Source: an uncultured Candidatus Puniceispirillum sp. (lineage in GTDB: Bacteria; Pseudomonadota; Alphaproteobacteria; Puniceispirillales; Puniceispirillaceae). From it: DNA of 64,000 nucleotides. Below are positions 35,700 to 45,122 of this stretch, piece by piece. The notes under the pieces were generated by a model that saw only the letters and a program-made list of their open reading frames with translations, did not search any database and was not told the DNA's origin. The stretch covers positions 186,001 through 250,000 of the forward strand of contig CAJJBY010000006.1 in the NCBI GenBank assembly GCA_905182545.1, written 5' to 3'. The first letter of the stretch is position 1; each line of letters opens with the position of its first letter. Both the position numbers and the translations under genes were made by a program.

Positions 35700-35780
35700 A
35701 TGCGTGAGTTGAGGTCGATTGAAGCCCAAATCATACTTTTTGGGCTCAGGACACCAGCTAATTTTGCATCGGGGCTATAA
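35700..35780 (+). CDS. putative 26-residue leader peptide
   Basis: AAAGGAGGGG at 35685-35694 is the strongest ribosome-binding site in the neighbourhood, 7 bases before an ATG at 35700. The peptide is MRELRSIEAQIILFGL followed by RTPANFASGL, ending at TAA 35778-35780. It ends 28 bases before the AT-hook-like gene. A hairpin (AGCCCAAA 35723-35730 with TTTGGGCT 35739-35746) lies inside it, and a second stem (35769-35777 with 35783-35790) covers its stop codon. This resembles a translational attenuator, although no regulatory amino-acid run is present. Confidence 0.4.
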   Translation: MRELRSIEAQIILFGLRTPANFASGL

Positions 35781-35808
35781 AATAGCCCGAACACCATTGG
35801 AGAACCTC

Positions 35809-36150
35809 ATGGCAGAGACCGTGGTAATAAGGACGACAACGAAGGCAGCAGCAGAAAAGGGGCGGCGGGGTCGCCCAAAAGATGCGCAAGGCACGGAAAG
35901 CCAGGCGAGTTACTACGCCCGTAAGTACATGGAAGCCCAGGCTGCCAATACCAATGCGAGGGTGCAATCCGAGATCGACGAAGTCACCCGTCGGATGATT
36001 GATGTTGAACAACAGTTGCTTGCAGCGCAAAATGCGAACAAGGATGTCACGTCGGTGAAGGAAGAGTTGGCCACGTTGCAAACTGAGCGGAAGGCAAAGA
36101 GAGAGAACCTTGTGTTTTGGCCAATGAAAAAAAGTTACCGTAAAGATTGA
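35809..36150 (+). CDS. AT-hook-like, coiled-coil small protein
   Basis: 113 aa from the ATG at 35809 (GGAGAA 6 bases before). The N-terminus has a basic stretch KGRRGRPKDAQG at residues ~20-31 containing the R-G-R-P core of an AT-hook. The middle is a probable coiled coil (ARVQSEIDEVTRRMIDVEQQLLAAQNANK, KEELATLQTERKAKREN). It could bind AT-rich DNA as a dimer; this is inference. No family recognised. The initiation region is close to the leader peptide stop and its hairpin, and the gene lies in an accessory segment. Confidence 0.6.
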   Translation: MAETVVIRTTTKAAAEKGRRGRPKDAQGTESQASYYARKYMEAQAANTNARVQSEIDEVTRRMIDVEQQLLAAQNANKDVTSVKEELATLQTERKAKRENLVFWPMKKSYRKD

Positions 36151-36203
36151 TTTTTGTAAGAGATGGGCAAAGAATTTAGCCATTAGTGAAGGGAGCACTG
36201 ATT

Positions 36204-36812
36204 ATGAAAGCATCAGATAAAGCACTAGAAACCGTTCCGGCACGAAAAGGTAAAGCCGCTTATGTGAAAGCTGGTGAGGCTATTACCATTATTAATACGC
36301 ATGGCACGCAAGTTGTCGATACATGGTGCTTTATGACAGATAATCTGGCTGAGTTTATGTCAATGGAACATCAGCGCAGTGTTACTCAATCGGTATTTCC
36401 AGCTATCGGTGTGCCACTATATAGCAACTATCGTAGGCCACTCTTAACGCTTGAAAAAGACACCTCACCGGGGCGGCATGATACAATACTTGCCGCTTGT
36501 GATATCTATCGCTATCAGATGCTTGGCTGTAAAGACTATCATGATAATTGTACAGATAATCTGGCAGCGGCGATGACAAAAATAGGCTTGATCGTACCTG
36601 AAACGCCATCACCGCTTAACCTGTGGATGAACATTCCGTTTACCCTTGATGGTGCAACAGATTTTTGCCCGCCTTTATCCAAGCCTGGGGATTATGTCTG
36701 TCTGCGCGCCCATCATGATGTTGTTGTTGTCATGTCAACTTGCCCGCAAGATATGGTGCCGATAAATGGGGAGGAAATGATCGTTCGAGAAGTGCATTAT
36801 TATGTTGAGTAA
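36204..36812 (+). CDS. DUF1989 (urea carboxylase-associated) family protein
   Basis: 202 aa from the ATG at 36204 with GGGAG about 9 bases before; a GTG at 36186 is less likely. Typical DUF1989 features: VPARKGKAAYVKAGEAITIINTHGTQVVDTW near the start, DTWCFM, MEHQRSVTQSVFP, ACDIYRYQMLGCKDYHDNCTDNL with clustered cysteine and histidine residues, NLWMNIPF and a LRAHHDVVVVMSTCPQD ending. Relatives accompany urea amidolyase or carboxyguanidine hydrolase genes; none is present here. Probably metal-binding, cytosolic. Confidence 0.88.
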   Translation: MKASDKALETVPARKGKAAYVKAGEAITIINTHGTQVVDTWCFMTDNLAEFMSMEHQRSVTQSVFPAIGVPLYSNYRRPLLTLEKDTSPGRHDTILAACDIYRYQMLGCKDYHDNCTDNLAAAMTKIGLIVPETPSPLNLWMNIPFTLDGATDFCPPLSKPGDYVCLRAHHDVVVVMSTCPQDMVPINGEEMIVREVHYYVE

Positions 36813-37132
36813 GTAAACTATCTTTCTGCTAACGTCTCTAAACTGTCCTATATGTTATAAAGATCCTGGGTAAGACGAAAGACGTGAGATTGCGATGGGG
36901 TAAGGGGCATTTGTTGGATCCTCTCCCGTAGCAGCGAGAAAGCCACGACGGCATGTTAATAGCTATGCGCTTCCTCGCTATTGTGATTGGCATATTTGCA
37001 ATGCTAACTTAGCCAGCGCAGAGCTTAATAATTGTCCAGATCCTGCTTAAACTTTATCTGCAATCTTTCTAACTTTGTGACGGGCGTTGTGCGACCAGAC
37101 CTTTTAACTTTCTATGTGATGGATAATCTAAA
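36813..37132. other. intergenic stretch without a recognisable gene
   Basis: These 320 bases hold only short frames on both strands. No RNA gene, repeat or strong terminator is visible. Composition is mixed, with a GC-richer patch at about 36910-36960, which could be the eroded remnant of something, but no motif is recognisable. Confidence 0.4.
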
Positions 37133-37811
37133 TTGGTGTTGCGCAAAAATATTCCATCAACAGCAAGCGTTGTTCAGGAAAAAAGTGGGGGCTTCCTGCA
37201 TTCTCCAGCGGCGGAGAGAAATTTAGCCGACATAATTGATCTCGTTTGCAGTTGCTTACCAACAAGCGGCAATGCTCTAGAAATTGCAAGCGGTACTGGC
37301 CAGCACATAACCGAGCTTGCTGCCGCTCGTTCCTGACTTGGTCTGGCAACCGTCAGACATAGATGAGACACGCTTGAATAGCATCGCCTCAAGAAGCCTT
37401 TCAAAACAGTTACCGAATCTTTTACCACCCATAAGACTGGATGTAACGGATAAGGGCTGGTCAGCCTTGTGCTCCAATCAGGATTTTATTTTATTGGTTA
37501 ACCTGTTGCACCTTGTAAGTGAGAGTGAGGTCAAGGCGATCATAAGTGGGATTTCTCAATGCCTAGTCCAAGGGGGGCGCTGCGTAATTTATGGCCCGTT
37601 TATGCGAAACGGCGTTCTCACCAGCAGTGGTGACAAAGCCTTCCATCAGAGCTTGATAGAGGCTGACCCAGATATTGGTTACAAAGATGACGCTTGGATG
37701 CTTGGCCTGTTTCAAAAGCATAAGCTTGAGACTGTCAAAGTTTTAGAAATGCCGGCTAATAACTTGGCGTTCGTGCTGGAGAAGAGCCACATCAGGCAGC
37801 CAAAGGCCTGA
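37133..37811 (+). CDS. DUF938 methyltransferase-like protein (frameshift)
   Basis: SAM-dependent methyltransferase-like DUF938 protein of about 226 residues. The first part carries SPAAERNLADIIDLV and the SAM-binding ALEIASGTGQHITELAA, then terminates. The rest (LVPDLVWQPSDIDETRLNSIASR ... QDFILLVNLLHLVSESEV ... YGPFMRNGVLTSSGDKAFHQSL) lies in the +1 frame. One extra base near 37325 joins them. The start is uncertain (TTG 37133, GTG 37136 or TTG 37139; no ATG). The Pfam family has no established substrate. Confidence 0.75.
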
Positions 37812-37886
37812 ACTTGCAAGAGCTGAAGGCACAACAGGTTCAATCCTCTTTACATAGATTAATGGAAGATTATTGAATTAGGTAAA

Positions 37887-37976
37887 TGGCGGAGAGACAG
37901 GGATTCGAACCCTGGAAGGTGTCGCCACCTTGCCGGTTTTCAAGACCGGTGCATTCAACCGCTCTGCCATCTCTCC
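37887..37976 (-). tRNA. tRNA-Ser (UGA anticodon)
   Basis: The minus strand begins GGAGAGATGGCAGAGCGG and ends TCTCTCCGCCA, giving a 7-bp acceptor stem with encoded CCA. The anticodon loop is CTTGAAA with anticodon TGA in a CCGGT/ACCGG stem. A long variable arm (AAGGTGGCGACACCTT) is diagnostic of class II serine tRNA, and the T-arm has GGTTCGAATCC. Its 3' end faces the accessory region on the left. Confidence 0.97.
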
Positions 37977-38232
37977 GTCGAAGATGGAAGTAGCGGAAAT
38001 CAGACAGATCTGTCAATAACCATTCGGGTAGTTTTTCCAAATTGCCGCATTTTTATTAATTTTCTGCTGATCTTGTTATCATATGCTTGTCTAACCCGTG
38101 AAATCGGATCATATTAACGCCTTGTGACATTACGTGTCATGACCATGCTTTGGGGCTGAAGACTTTTTGGGTCGCACGGTTCCTCCAAAACTGGAAAATG
38201 ACTGTGTAGTGCGTGTTTTTCAGGAGTATTTG

Positions 38233-39573
38233 GTGTCCTTCACTTATCCTTTGCCAACCGCTAGGTATGGTTTTTGGGGCGGGTTTTCCGCTTATGTCCA
38301 ATTCGCGGCAGGTTTGGGCCTTGCTGCAGCAATTGTTATTGCGACAATCAGCCCGTCATGGGCGCAAAAGGCCGGAGGCGGCAAACGCACCGCGCGGGTC
38401 GAAATTGCTGAGGTAAAAACCCAAATTCTGTCGAATTTCACCGAGGTTCAGGGGCGGGTAACCGTTGGCCTTCTTGAATCAGTGACCGCGGTGACCAATG
38501 CAACAACACAGCTTGGTGAATTTCGGCTTGGTGATCGGGTTGTGCCAGGCGATGTCATCGCCGTTCAGGACAGCGCCAAACTTGAATTAAGGTTATCACA
38601 GCTTCGTGCACGGCTTCGCGAGGCCAAGGTGCGGTTAGCAGATAGTGATGATGAATTGCGCGCCGAAGCAGGGTTGCTTGATGTCAACAAAGCCCGAGCT
38701 GAATTGCTCGCTGGCAAGGCTAAGCGCGCAAAAGAGCTGGTGGCCAACAATGCGCTTGCCCTTGATGCGGCTGAAACAGCTTTTAACGCCAGCCTGTCGG
38801 CGGATCTGCAATTATTAAGTCGTGGGTCGTCAATTGCGCGGAAAAAGGCGCAACGCGAGATTAGTGCCGTGCTGATTGCGCAAACCGAATTTGAAATTGC
38901 CCAGCTTGTCAAAGATATCAAGGCCACGAAATTACGCACGCAAACAGCCGGGCAGATTACTTTTCTTGCTGAATATCGCCTTGGTTATGCCCGCGAAGGT
39001 GAAATCATTGCCAAAATTACCGATTTAAATAATTTTGAAATCGAGGCCGAAATTCCGGTTTCCTATCTTGGCTATATTGAAGCTGCTAAATCCATTTCAG
39101 GTCGCGGTCTTGATGGCAGCAAGCTGGAGATGCAACTTCGCGTCTCGTTACCGGTGCAGAATTTGCGCTCGGCGACCCGTACCATGCGGTTTTCGGTGAG
39201 TGGCGGTATCCCATCAATCTTGCAAGCCGATAACGCGGTCGTGGTTATGCAGGTGCCAACAACCAGCCCGATACCGCTATTGGTTGTGCCAAAAGATGCG
39301 GTGTTACCGCTGACGGCGGGGCATATGGTTTATCTGGCCGATGGTGATCGGGCGCGCCGCCAGATTATCCAGATCGGCGCTGCGGTCGACGATGGGTTTA
39401 TCGTTAAAAAAGGCCTTACAGTCGGTCAAAAGGTGATTGTTCGTGGCAATGAGCAATTATCCGATGGCAGAGAAATCCAAATTGGGGGTGGTAAAAAAGC
39501 GGGTGGTAAAGCCGGCTCTGGGCAAAAATCCAATGAATCGTTGAAACCGGCTAAAATGAAGGGCTCAAATTAA
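38233..39573 (+). CDS. RND efflux periplasmic adaptor (membrane fusion protein)
   Basis: The start is taken as GTG at 38233 with AGGAG 6 bases before; a TTG at 38167 and a TTG at 38230 are alternatives. About 446 aa. A hydrophobic signal segment (AAGLGLAAAIVIATISPSWAQ) is followed by a biotinyl-lipoyl-like half (FRLGDRVVPGDVIAVQDSAKLELRL), a long helical hairpin (residues ~110-210) rich in alanine and charged repeats, the second half-motif (RTQTAGQITFLAEYRLGYAREGEII), then a beta-barrel. It couples to the RND permease, whose ATG overlaps this gene's stop (TAATG). No outer membrane factor gene is present. Confidence 0.88.
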   Translation: MSFTYPLPTARYGFWGGFSAYVQFAAGLGLAAAIVIATISPSWAQKAGGGKRTARVEIAEVKTQILSNFTEVQGRVTVGLLESVTAVTNATTQLGEFRLGDRVVPGDVIAVQDSAKLELRLSQLRARLREAKVRLADSDDELRAEAGLLDVNKARAELLAGKAKRAKELVANNALALDAAETAFNASLSADLQLLSRGSSIARKKAQREISAVLIAQTEFEIAQLVKDIKATKLRTQTAGQITFLAEYRLGYAREGEIIAKITDLNNFEIEAEIPVSYLGYIEAAKSISGRGLDGSKLEMQLRVSLPVQNLRSATRTMRFSVSGGIPSILQADNAVVVMQVPTTSPIPLLVVPKDAVLPLTAGHMVYLADGDRARRQIIQIGAAVDDGFIVKKGLTVGQKVIVRGNEQLSDGREIQIGGGKKAGGKAGSGQKSNESLKPAKMKGSN

Positions 39574-42500
39574 TGGGCGGAATTATCAAGCTGGCGATTG
39601 AAAGGCCGGTAGCCGTAATGGCCATGATCCTGATGACGGTTATTTTTGGTGTCGTTGCGTTGCAAACAATTCCTATTCAGATGAGCCCCGATATTGAAAA
39701 ACCGGTTCTTGATGTGCGGGTGCGCTGGAATGGAGCATCACCAAGTGATGTTGATCGTGAAATTGTGGGTCGTCTTGAAAGTGAACTCTCATCACTCAAC
39801 GGGGTTGAGAAAATTGCATCGCGGTCAACGAGGGGATATGGCCGTGTAACGCTGACCTATGGGGTTGGTCAGGATATGGACAAAGCTTTGGTTTTGCTAC
39901 TTAGCAAATTATCGGCGGTGAATGGTCTGCCGGATGAAGCTGATACGCCAACACTACGAACCTCTAATTCAGATGACAGCCCTGTTGCCCGTTTGGCCCT
40001 TGTGTCCAAAGATGGTGCCAATGTAGACGTAGAGGGTCTGGGTCAGTATCTGGATACTAATATCGTTGAGCCATTATCACGTGTTGAGGGCATTGCTGAG
40101 GTAGATTATTACGGTGGTAGCCGCCGTGAAATACGTGTGCTAATTGACCCTGATAAGCTGGTCCAGCACAAGGTCACCCTCAGCGAGGTCCTTGATGCGC
40201 TGCGCACGTCTTCATCAATGATGAGCGTGGGTATGGTTACCGAGGGTAAGCGGTCCTACACGGTAAGGTCAGAGGCTATAAATTACACGCCAGAAACTGC
40301 TGGGCGTATCGTTTTAAGGGCTGATGTTTTGGCTTCAGGAACGATTGTGCCCCTGTTACTTGAAGATGTTGCCCGGCTAGATATTAGATTTCCCAAACAA
40401 ACGAGTTTTCGACGCTTAAATGGCAAGCCGGGGATTATCGTAAATGTCATACGCGAGCAGGGTAGTAATGTAGTTGCAACCATGCTGCGTGTGCGCTCTG
40501 TTGTTGATGCGTTAAACCGTGATGAGCTGGGCCAGCGTGGCTTAAATCTGCGTGTTGTGTACGATGAGACAAAGTATATCTCATCGGCGATTGACCTGGT
40601 TCAAAAGAATATTTGGATTGGCGGTATGCTGGCCATTACCATTCTGATGCTTTTTTTAAGGAACTTTTTGCCAACGCTTATTATTTTTGCGGCTATTCCT
40701 GTTTCGGTGATCGGAACTTTTGTGGCAATTTCTGGGTTAGGGCTATCGATCAATGTGATTTCGCTTGCCGGCTTGGCCTTCGCCGTTGGCATGGTGGTTG
40801 ATGCATCAATTGTATCGCTGGAAAATATTTTCCGGCTTCGCCAACGCGGGGTTGACTCTCAAAATGCCGCCTATCACGGGGCGCGCCAGGTCTGGGGGCC
40901 AATTTTAGGATCGGCACTAACAACGGTGATTGTCTTTATTCCGGTATTGACCTTGGATTTGCCTGTTGGGCAGTTATTCCGTGATATTGGCATTGCGATT
41001 TCGGTTTCGGTTTTGATTTCAGTTGTCGTGTCGGTCACAGTTATTCCAACATTGGCAGCCAGACTGCTTGGTGGGGCGGCAAACCGTTTTGAAAAGCTGC
41101 CAACGATTCCGGTGCTTGATCCGATTGCCCGCCGGTTTGCCGGTTTGTTTATTGGCTATGCGCAATTTGTCGTTAGGCGCAAGCTGATTGGCTTTGGCGT
41201 TGTGGCCATCGTTCTGGCGTTGGCTTTTGGAATTAGTGCCAAGCTGATGCCAAAATTGGATTATCTTCCCGATGGCAATGCAAATTTCATTTTTGGTCGT
41301 ATCAGTGTGCCAGCTGGTTATTCGATGGAAGAAACCGTGCGGATCGCAGAACGTATGGAAAAGGCAGCACGACCGTTATGGGAAGGTGAAACAGAAGAAG
41401 ATGGGCCGCCAGCGATTGAGCGGTTTTTCTTTGTTGCCTATTCTGGTGGTGCCTTTGCTGGTGCTTCAAGCAGCGATCCAACTCGAGTAAAGGAGTTGCG
41501 CATGGTTTTGACGCGCCCCATCTTTGCTGAACCTGGAGCGCGGGCCTTCGTGCGACAATCATCCCTGTTTGGCCGTTCGGTTGGCGGATCACGCTCCATC
41601 AGCATTGATATTGTAGGGCCGGAGGCTGATGATATTCTGCCGGTTGCTGTGCAATTAAATGAAGCGTTAAGCATTCGGTTTCCTGCTCGCGAAGGAAACC
41701 AAATCCGGACGCTGCCAGGATTGGACTCTGGTGCGCCGCAAATTCGTATCACGCCTGACCTAATAGCGCTGGCCCGTGCCGGCGTATCAGTGCGTGAATT
41801 TTCATCGGCAGTTGATGTTTTTAATGATGGTGCCAATGTTATTCAGGTACCGATTGATGGCGAATTAATTGATATAGTGGTTTCAGGAAAGGACGCTGAA
41901 AATCTGACAACTAGCGCTTTGCAGGACATCCCCATTGTGACGAAGCTTGGCAATATCTTGCGAGTTAAACAGCTTGCAAAAATTGAAGTTATTAGCGCAC
42001 CTGAACAAATTCGAAGACTAGGCGGGCGGCAGGCAATTTCAATTCGGCTGCGACCAACCGAGGCGTTATCGCTTGAAGATGTTGTAAATGTTATCGACAA
42101 TGAAATTTTGCCACCCATTCGCGCCGAAGCGTCGGCAAATGGTGTGACAATCAAGCTTGAAGGCGCGGCAAGTGCGCTGGCAACGACATGGAAAGCCATG
42201 CAGGCCAATGTGTTGACTTCCATCTTTGTTATTTTCCTACTTTTGGTTATTTTGCTTCGCAGCTTTATTTTGCCAATGATTATCCTTTTGGCGATTCCGG
42301 TTGCCGCAGCAGGTGGAATTGGCGGGCTGGCAATCTTGAACCTGTCAATGCGGCAGCCACTTGATATGTTGACCATGCTTGGATTTGTGATCCTAACTGG
42401 TGTTGTCGTGAATAATGCGATTTTGATGATTGAACAAACCACCCTTCACATGCGTGAAGAGGGCTTGTCGGCAAATGATGCGGTGATCGAAGCAACACGA

Positions 42501-42740
42501 AACCGGATCAGGCCAATCTTCATGTCGACCTTAACCTCGCTGTTTGGTCTTGTGCCGCTAGTTATTTTCCCGGGTGCTGGATCAGAATTATATCGCGGCA
42601 TCGGCGTTGTGGTGTTTGGTGGCCTTGGCCTATCAACCTTAGCAACCTTGATCATTGTGCCGCCACTGATGGCAATTGCGCTTAATTCACGATTTGGCGG
42701 CGCGCCAAGCCCAACCGCTAATTTGAGAGAAAAGCTTTAG
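39573..42740 (+). CDS. RND efflux transporter permease
   Basis: 1055 aa, full length for the AcrB/MexF class. First helix AIERPVAVMAMILMTVIFGVVAL, then the porter domain (SPDIEKPVLDVRVRWNGASPSDVD). Membrane repeat one includes GLAFAVGMVVDASIVSLENIFR near residue 400, carrying the aspartate of the proton relay in a GMVVDAS form, and repeat two has the FVILTGVVVNNAILMIEQ region. The pump exports unknown hydrophobic compounds with the upstream adaptor. Confidence 0.93.
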   Translation: MGGIIKLAIERPVAVMAMILMTVIFGVVALQTIPIQMSPDIEKPVLDVRVRWNGASPSDVDREIVGRLESELSSLNGVEKIASRSTRGYGRVTLTYGVGQDMDKALVLLLSKLSAVNGLPDEADTPTLRTSNSDDSPVARLALVSKDGANVDVEGLGQYLDTNIVEPLSRVEGIAEVDYYGGSRREIRVLIDPDKLVQHKVTLSEVLDALRTSSSMMSVGMVTEGKRSYTVRSEAINYTPETAGRIVLRADVLASGTIVPLLLEDVARLDIRFPKQTSFRRLNGKPGIIVNVIREQGSNVVATMLRVRSVVDALNRDELGQRGLNLRVVYDETKYISSAIDLVQKNIWIGGMLAITILMLFLRNFLPTLIIFAAIPVSVIGTFVAISGLGLSINVISLAGLAFAVGMVVDASIVSLENIFRLRQRGVDSQNAAYHGARQVWGPILGSALTTVIVFIPVLTLDLPVGQLFRDIGIAISVSVLISVVVSVTVIPTLAARLLGGAANRFEKLPTIPVLDPIARRFAGLFIGYAQFVVRRKLIGFGVVAIVLALAFGISAKLMPKLDYLPDGNANFIFGRISVPAGYSMEETVRIAERMEKAARPLWEGETEEDGPPAIERFFFVAYSGGAFAGASSSDPTRVKELRMVLTRPIFAEPGARAFVRQSSLFGRSVGGSRSISIDIVGPEADDILPVAVQLNEALSIRFPAREGNQIRTLPGLDSGAPQIRITPDLIALARAGVSVREFSSAVDVFNDGANVIQVPIDGELIDIVVSGKDAENLTTSALQDIPIVTKLGNILRVKQLAKIEVISAPEQIRRLGGRQAISIRLRPTEALSLEDVVNVIDNEILPPIRAEASANGVTIKLEGAASALATTWKAMQANVLTSIFVIFLLLVILLRSFILPMIILLAIPVAAAGGIGGLAILNLSMRQPLDMLTMLGFVILTGVVVNNAILMIEQTTLHMREEGLSANDAVIEATRNRIRPIFMSTLTSLFGLVPLVIFPGAGSELYRGIGVVVFGGLGLSTLATLIIVPPLMAIALNSRFGGAPSPTANLREKL

Positions 42741-42813
42741 ACTGGTTTTCGGAGCAGACGATGCCATTTGCCCCTAAATGCCAAATGCTGGTAAATAGCC
42801 AATCAATTATGAT

Positions 42814-42846
42814 TTCGTTGGGGTTTCATTAGGGTTTCGCTGGGGT
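42814..42846 (+). repeat. three imperfect 11-bp tandem repeats
   Basis: TTCGTTGGGGT, TTCATTAGGGT and TTCGCTGGGGT follow one another without gaps, ending in a T run (TTTTT). They lie 74 bases after the RND stop and about 180 before the transglycosylase gene, in a 289-base intergenic stretch with no gene. The function is unknown; slippage is the likely origin. Confidence 0.55.
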
Positions 42847-43029
42847 TTTTCGATATTATTCGGGCTTGAGGTTTGGCAGGTCTTTATTTGTGCCGAAGAA
42901 ACGACTAATTGAGCAAATTCACGGTTGCCCCTAAGCCGGCTTCCGCTTTACCATATCTTAACTCGGCACCGATCTCATTGCCGTGACCGGTTTTGACAAG
43001 TTGGATGGTAACGTTTGGAAGGCTGCGAA

Positions 43030-44013
43030 ATGAAACTCGGATTAAGCGCATTTATTACCGTTTTGGCATTGTTGGTTGCCCCTGTTGCCAACGCAGCTGA
43101 TCACGATTTTGCAAAATGGCTTGTTGAGCTTCGCCTAGAAGCAAAAGAACGTGGTATTTCAGATCGGATTCTGGATGCGGCGCTTGGTAATGCGGCACCA
43201 ATTAAGCGCGTGATTGAGCTGGATCGCCGCCAACCAGAATTCACCATGACCTTTGACGAATATCTTGGCAAAATTGCGTCGTCAACACGGGCGAGAATCG
43301 CGGCCAAGATGCTCGTTGAACATGATGAAATTCTGACTAAAGTTTCAAAAAAATATGGTGTTCAAAAACGCTATATCGTCACGTTCTGGGGTGTTGAAAC
43401 CAATTTTGGCCAATATCTAGGGTCGTTCAATGTGCCTCATGCTTTAGCAACTTTGGCCTTTGATGGCCGCCGAGGTGCCTATTTCCGCAAAGAACTGTTG
43501 AATGCGTTAAAAATTCTGGAAGAAGGCCATATCGCACCAGATAAAATGAAGGGATCCTGGGCTGGCGCCATGGGGCAAAGCCAGTTTATGCCGTCAAGCT
43601 TTTTGTCCTATGCTGTTGATTGGGATGGGGATGGCAAACGCGATATATGGGGCACTAAGCCCGATGTGTTTGCCTCAACCGCCTATTACCTGTCGAAAGC
43701 AGGCTGGCGCGATGACATTACCTGGGGACGGAAAGTGACATTGCCAAAGGGCTTTTCAATGAATGGAAAAAATCCCAAGGCACTTGCCGATGGCAAGATA
43801 AGCGCCAAACTGCCTGTTTGGGCAGAGGCAGGCGTTCGCAATACCGATGGTGGTGCCTTGCCAGCAAAAGATCTATCAGCGCGGCTGGTGATACCTGCTG
43901 GCAGTGATGGCCCTGCTTTTCTAGTCTATAGCAATTTTGACTCAATTCTCGATTGGAACCGTTCAAATTATTATGCGCTGGCGATTGGCCATTTGTCTGA
44001 CAAGCTGCGATAA
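43030..44013 (+). CDS. lytic murein transglycosylase (MltB-like)
   Basis: 327 aa from the ATG at 43030 (GGAAGG about 9 bases before); the TTG at 43015 is unlikely. Signal peptide MKLGLSAFITVLALLVAPVANA. The catalytic glutamate is E123 in FWGVETNFGQYLG, followed by GAMGQSQFMPSSFLSYAVDWDGDGKRDIW with the calcium- or glycan-binding DWDGDGK segment. Typical of the TIGR02283 group with a periplasmic soluble enzyme. It cleaves peptidoglycan to anhydromuropeptides. Upstream of rlpA by 29 bases, so probably one cell-wall unit. Confidence 0.93.
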   Translation: MKLGLSAFITVLALLVAPVANAADHDFAKWLVELRLEAKERGISDRILDAALGNAAPIKRVIELDRRQPEFTMTFDEYLGKIASSTRARIAAKMLVEHDEILTKVSKKYGVQKRYIVTFWGVETNFGQYLGSFNVPHALATLAFDGRRGAYFRKELLNALKILEEGHIAPDKMKGSWAGAMGQSQFMPSSFLSYAVDWDGDGKRDIWGTKPDVFASTAYYLSKAGWRDDITWGRKVTLPKGFSMNGKNPKALADGKISAKLPVWAEAGVRNTDGGALPAKDLSARLVIPAGSDGPAFLVYSNFDSILDWNRSNYYALAIGHLSDKLR

Positions 44014-44042
44014 GCCGGATCGTGAAACAACAGGATAAAAGA

Positions 44043-45014
44043 ATGCGTGTTAACGGGAAAAACTTGTTTGGGTTTTTGATCTTGGGCTTGTTGTTGCAAG
44101 GTTGTGCTTCGGCTGAACTAGCTGTTGATCTGCTCAAAAAACATAAACGCCAAACCGAAACCGCCAAACAAACCGACGTTGTTGCGAAACCGCATTACAA
44201 AATTGGTAACCCCTATCAAGAGTTTGGCGTTTGGTATTATCCAAAACGCGATCTGACCTATGATGAAACGGGCCTTGCATCTTGGTATGGCGAGGAAACC
44301 GCTGTTTTGGGGCGGCCTACCGCGAATGGTGAAGTGTTCGATCCCAATATCGCAACAGCGGCGCATAAAACCTTGCCACTGCCGTCGGTGGTTCGCGTTA
44401 CCAATCTTGATAACGGCAAATCACTGGTTGTCAGATTAAATGATCGTGGGCCCTTTGCGCCCGGCCGGATCATTGATTTGTCGCATGAGGGCGCGCGGTT
44501 ACTTGGATTTGTCAAGCAGGGCATTGCCAAAGTGCGCGTTCAGATATTGGCAGAGCAAAGCTTGCGGTTGGAAAATCTTGCAAAAAGGGGTGAGTTTCCA
44601 AGTTTGACAGCCAATGATCAAGGCGCCATGCCGGAAATGAAACCAGCCAGCATCCCCACGGTAAGCCTGACCGCCAGATCCAGCAAGATCAAAAGCAAGG
44701 TTGCGGTTAACCAACCACCACAATCGGCCTTGGAATTATTATCACAATCGCGCGTTGGCGAGGTTATTTCAGTCGCGCCCGTTTCTACCAAGATCTGGGT
44801 TCAGATTGGTGCTTTTGGGTCTGAACAGCGTGCCAATGATGTGTTTTCAAAGGTTGGGTCGGTTGGCTCAGGCGGGGTGTCTATGGTAAACCGTCTTGGC
44901 AAGCGGCTTTATCGCGTTCGTCTTGGGCCTGTCGATGAGGTTGCAATGGCAGATTCGATGCTGCAAAAAGTATTCAATATCGGCTTTAGCGGCGCGCGTA
45001 TTGTCGTTGATTAG
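44043..45014 (+). CDS. rlpA: septal ring lytic transglycosylase RlpA with SPOR domain
   Basis: 323 aa from the ATG at 44043 (AGGA 8 bases before); GTG at 44022 would add 7 residues. The lipobox is LLLQGCAS, so a lipoprotein. The DPBB domain near residues 80-160 has GLASWYGEE, GRPTANGEVFDP, VRLNDRGPFAPGRIIDLS with the catalytic aspartate region, and a C-terminal SPOR domain (IWVQIGAFGSEQRANDVFSKV ... LYRVRLGPVDE) that binds denuded septal glycan. Acts in daughter-cell separation, with dacC-like and MltB-like neighbours. Confidence 0.94.
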   Translation: MRVNGKNLFGFLILGLLLQGCASAELAVDLLKKHKRQTETAKQTDVVAKPHYKIGNPYQEFGVWYYPKRDLTYDETGLASWYGEETAVLGRPTANGEVFDPNIATAAHKTLPLPSVVRVTNLDNGKSLVVRLNDRGPFAPGRIIDLSHEGARLLGFVKQGIAKVRVQILAEQSLRLENLAKRGEFPSLTANDQGAMPEMKPASIPTVSLTARSSKIKSKVAVNQPPQSALELLSQSRVGEVISVAPVSTKIWVQIGAFGSEQRANDVFSKVGSVGSGGVSMVNRLGKRLYRVRLGPVDEVAMADSMLQKVFNIGFSGARIVVD

Positions 45015-45122
45015 GAAATGATATTTTTATGCCGTTTTATAGGGTGATATATAGCTTGCGTGACCGTTGCATAGGCCGTTCTTTGAACAGGGCTTGCTTT
45101 GGCGAGTGATGAGGATTTGACG

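Noticed and set aside
35529-35729. Minus-strand 66-codon frame in the leader region
   Set aside because: Composition and motifs do not look like protein, and it overlaps the hairpins and the strong ribosome-binding site of the short plus-strand leader.
41843-42442. 199-codon minus-strand frame inside the RND permease gene
   Set aside because: Shadow of a strongly conserved permease gene.
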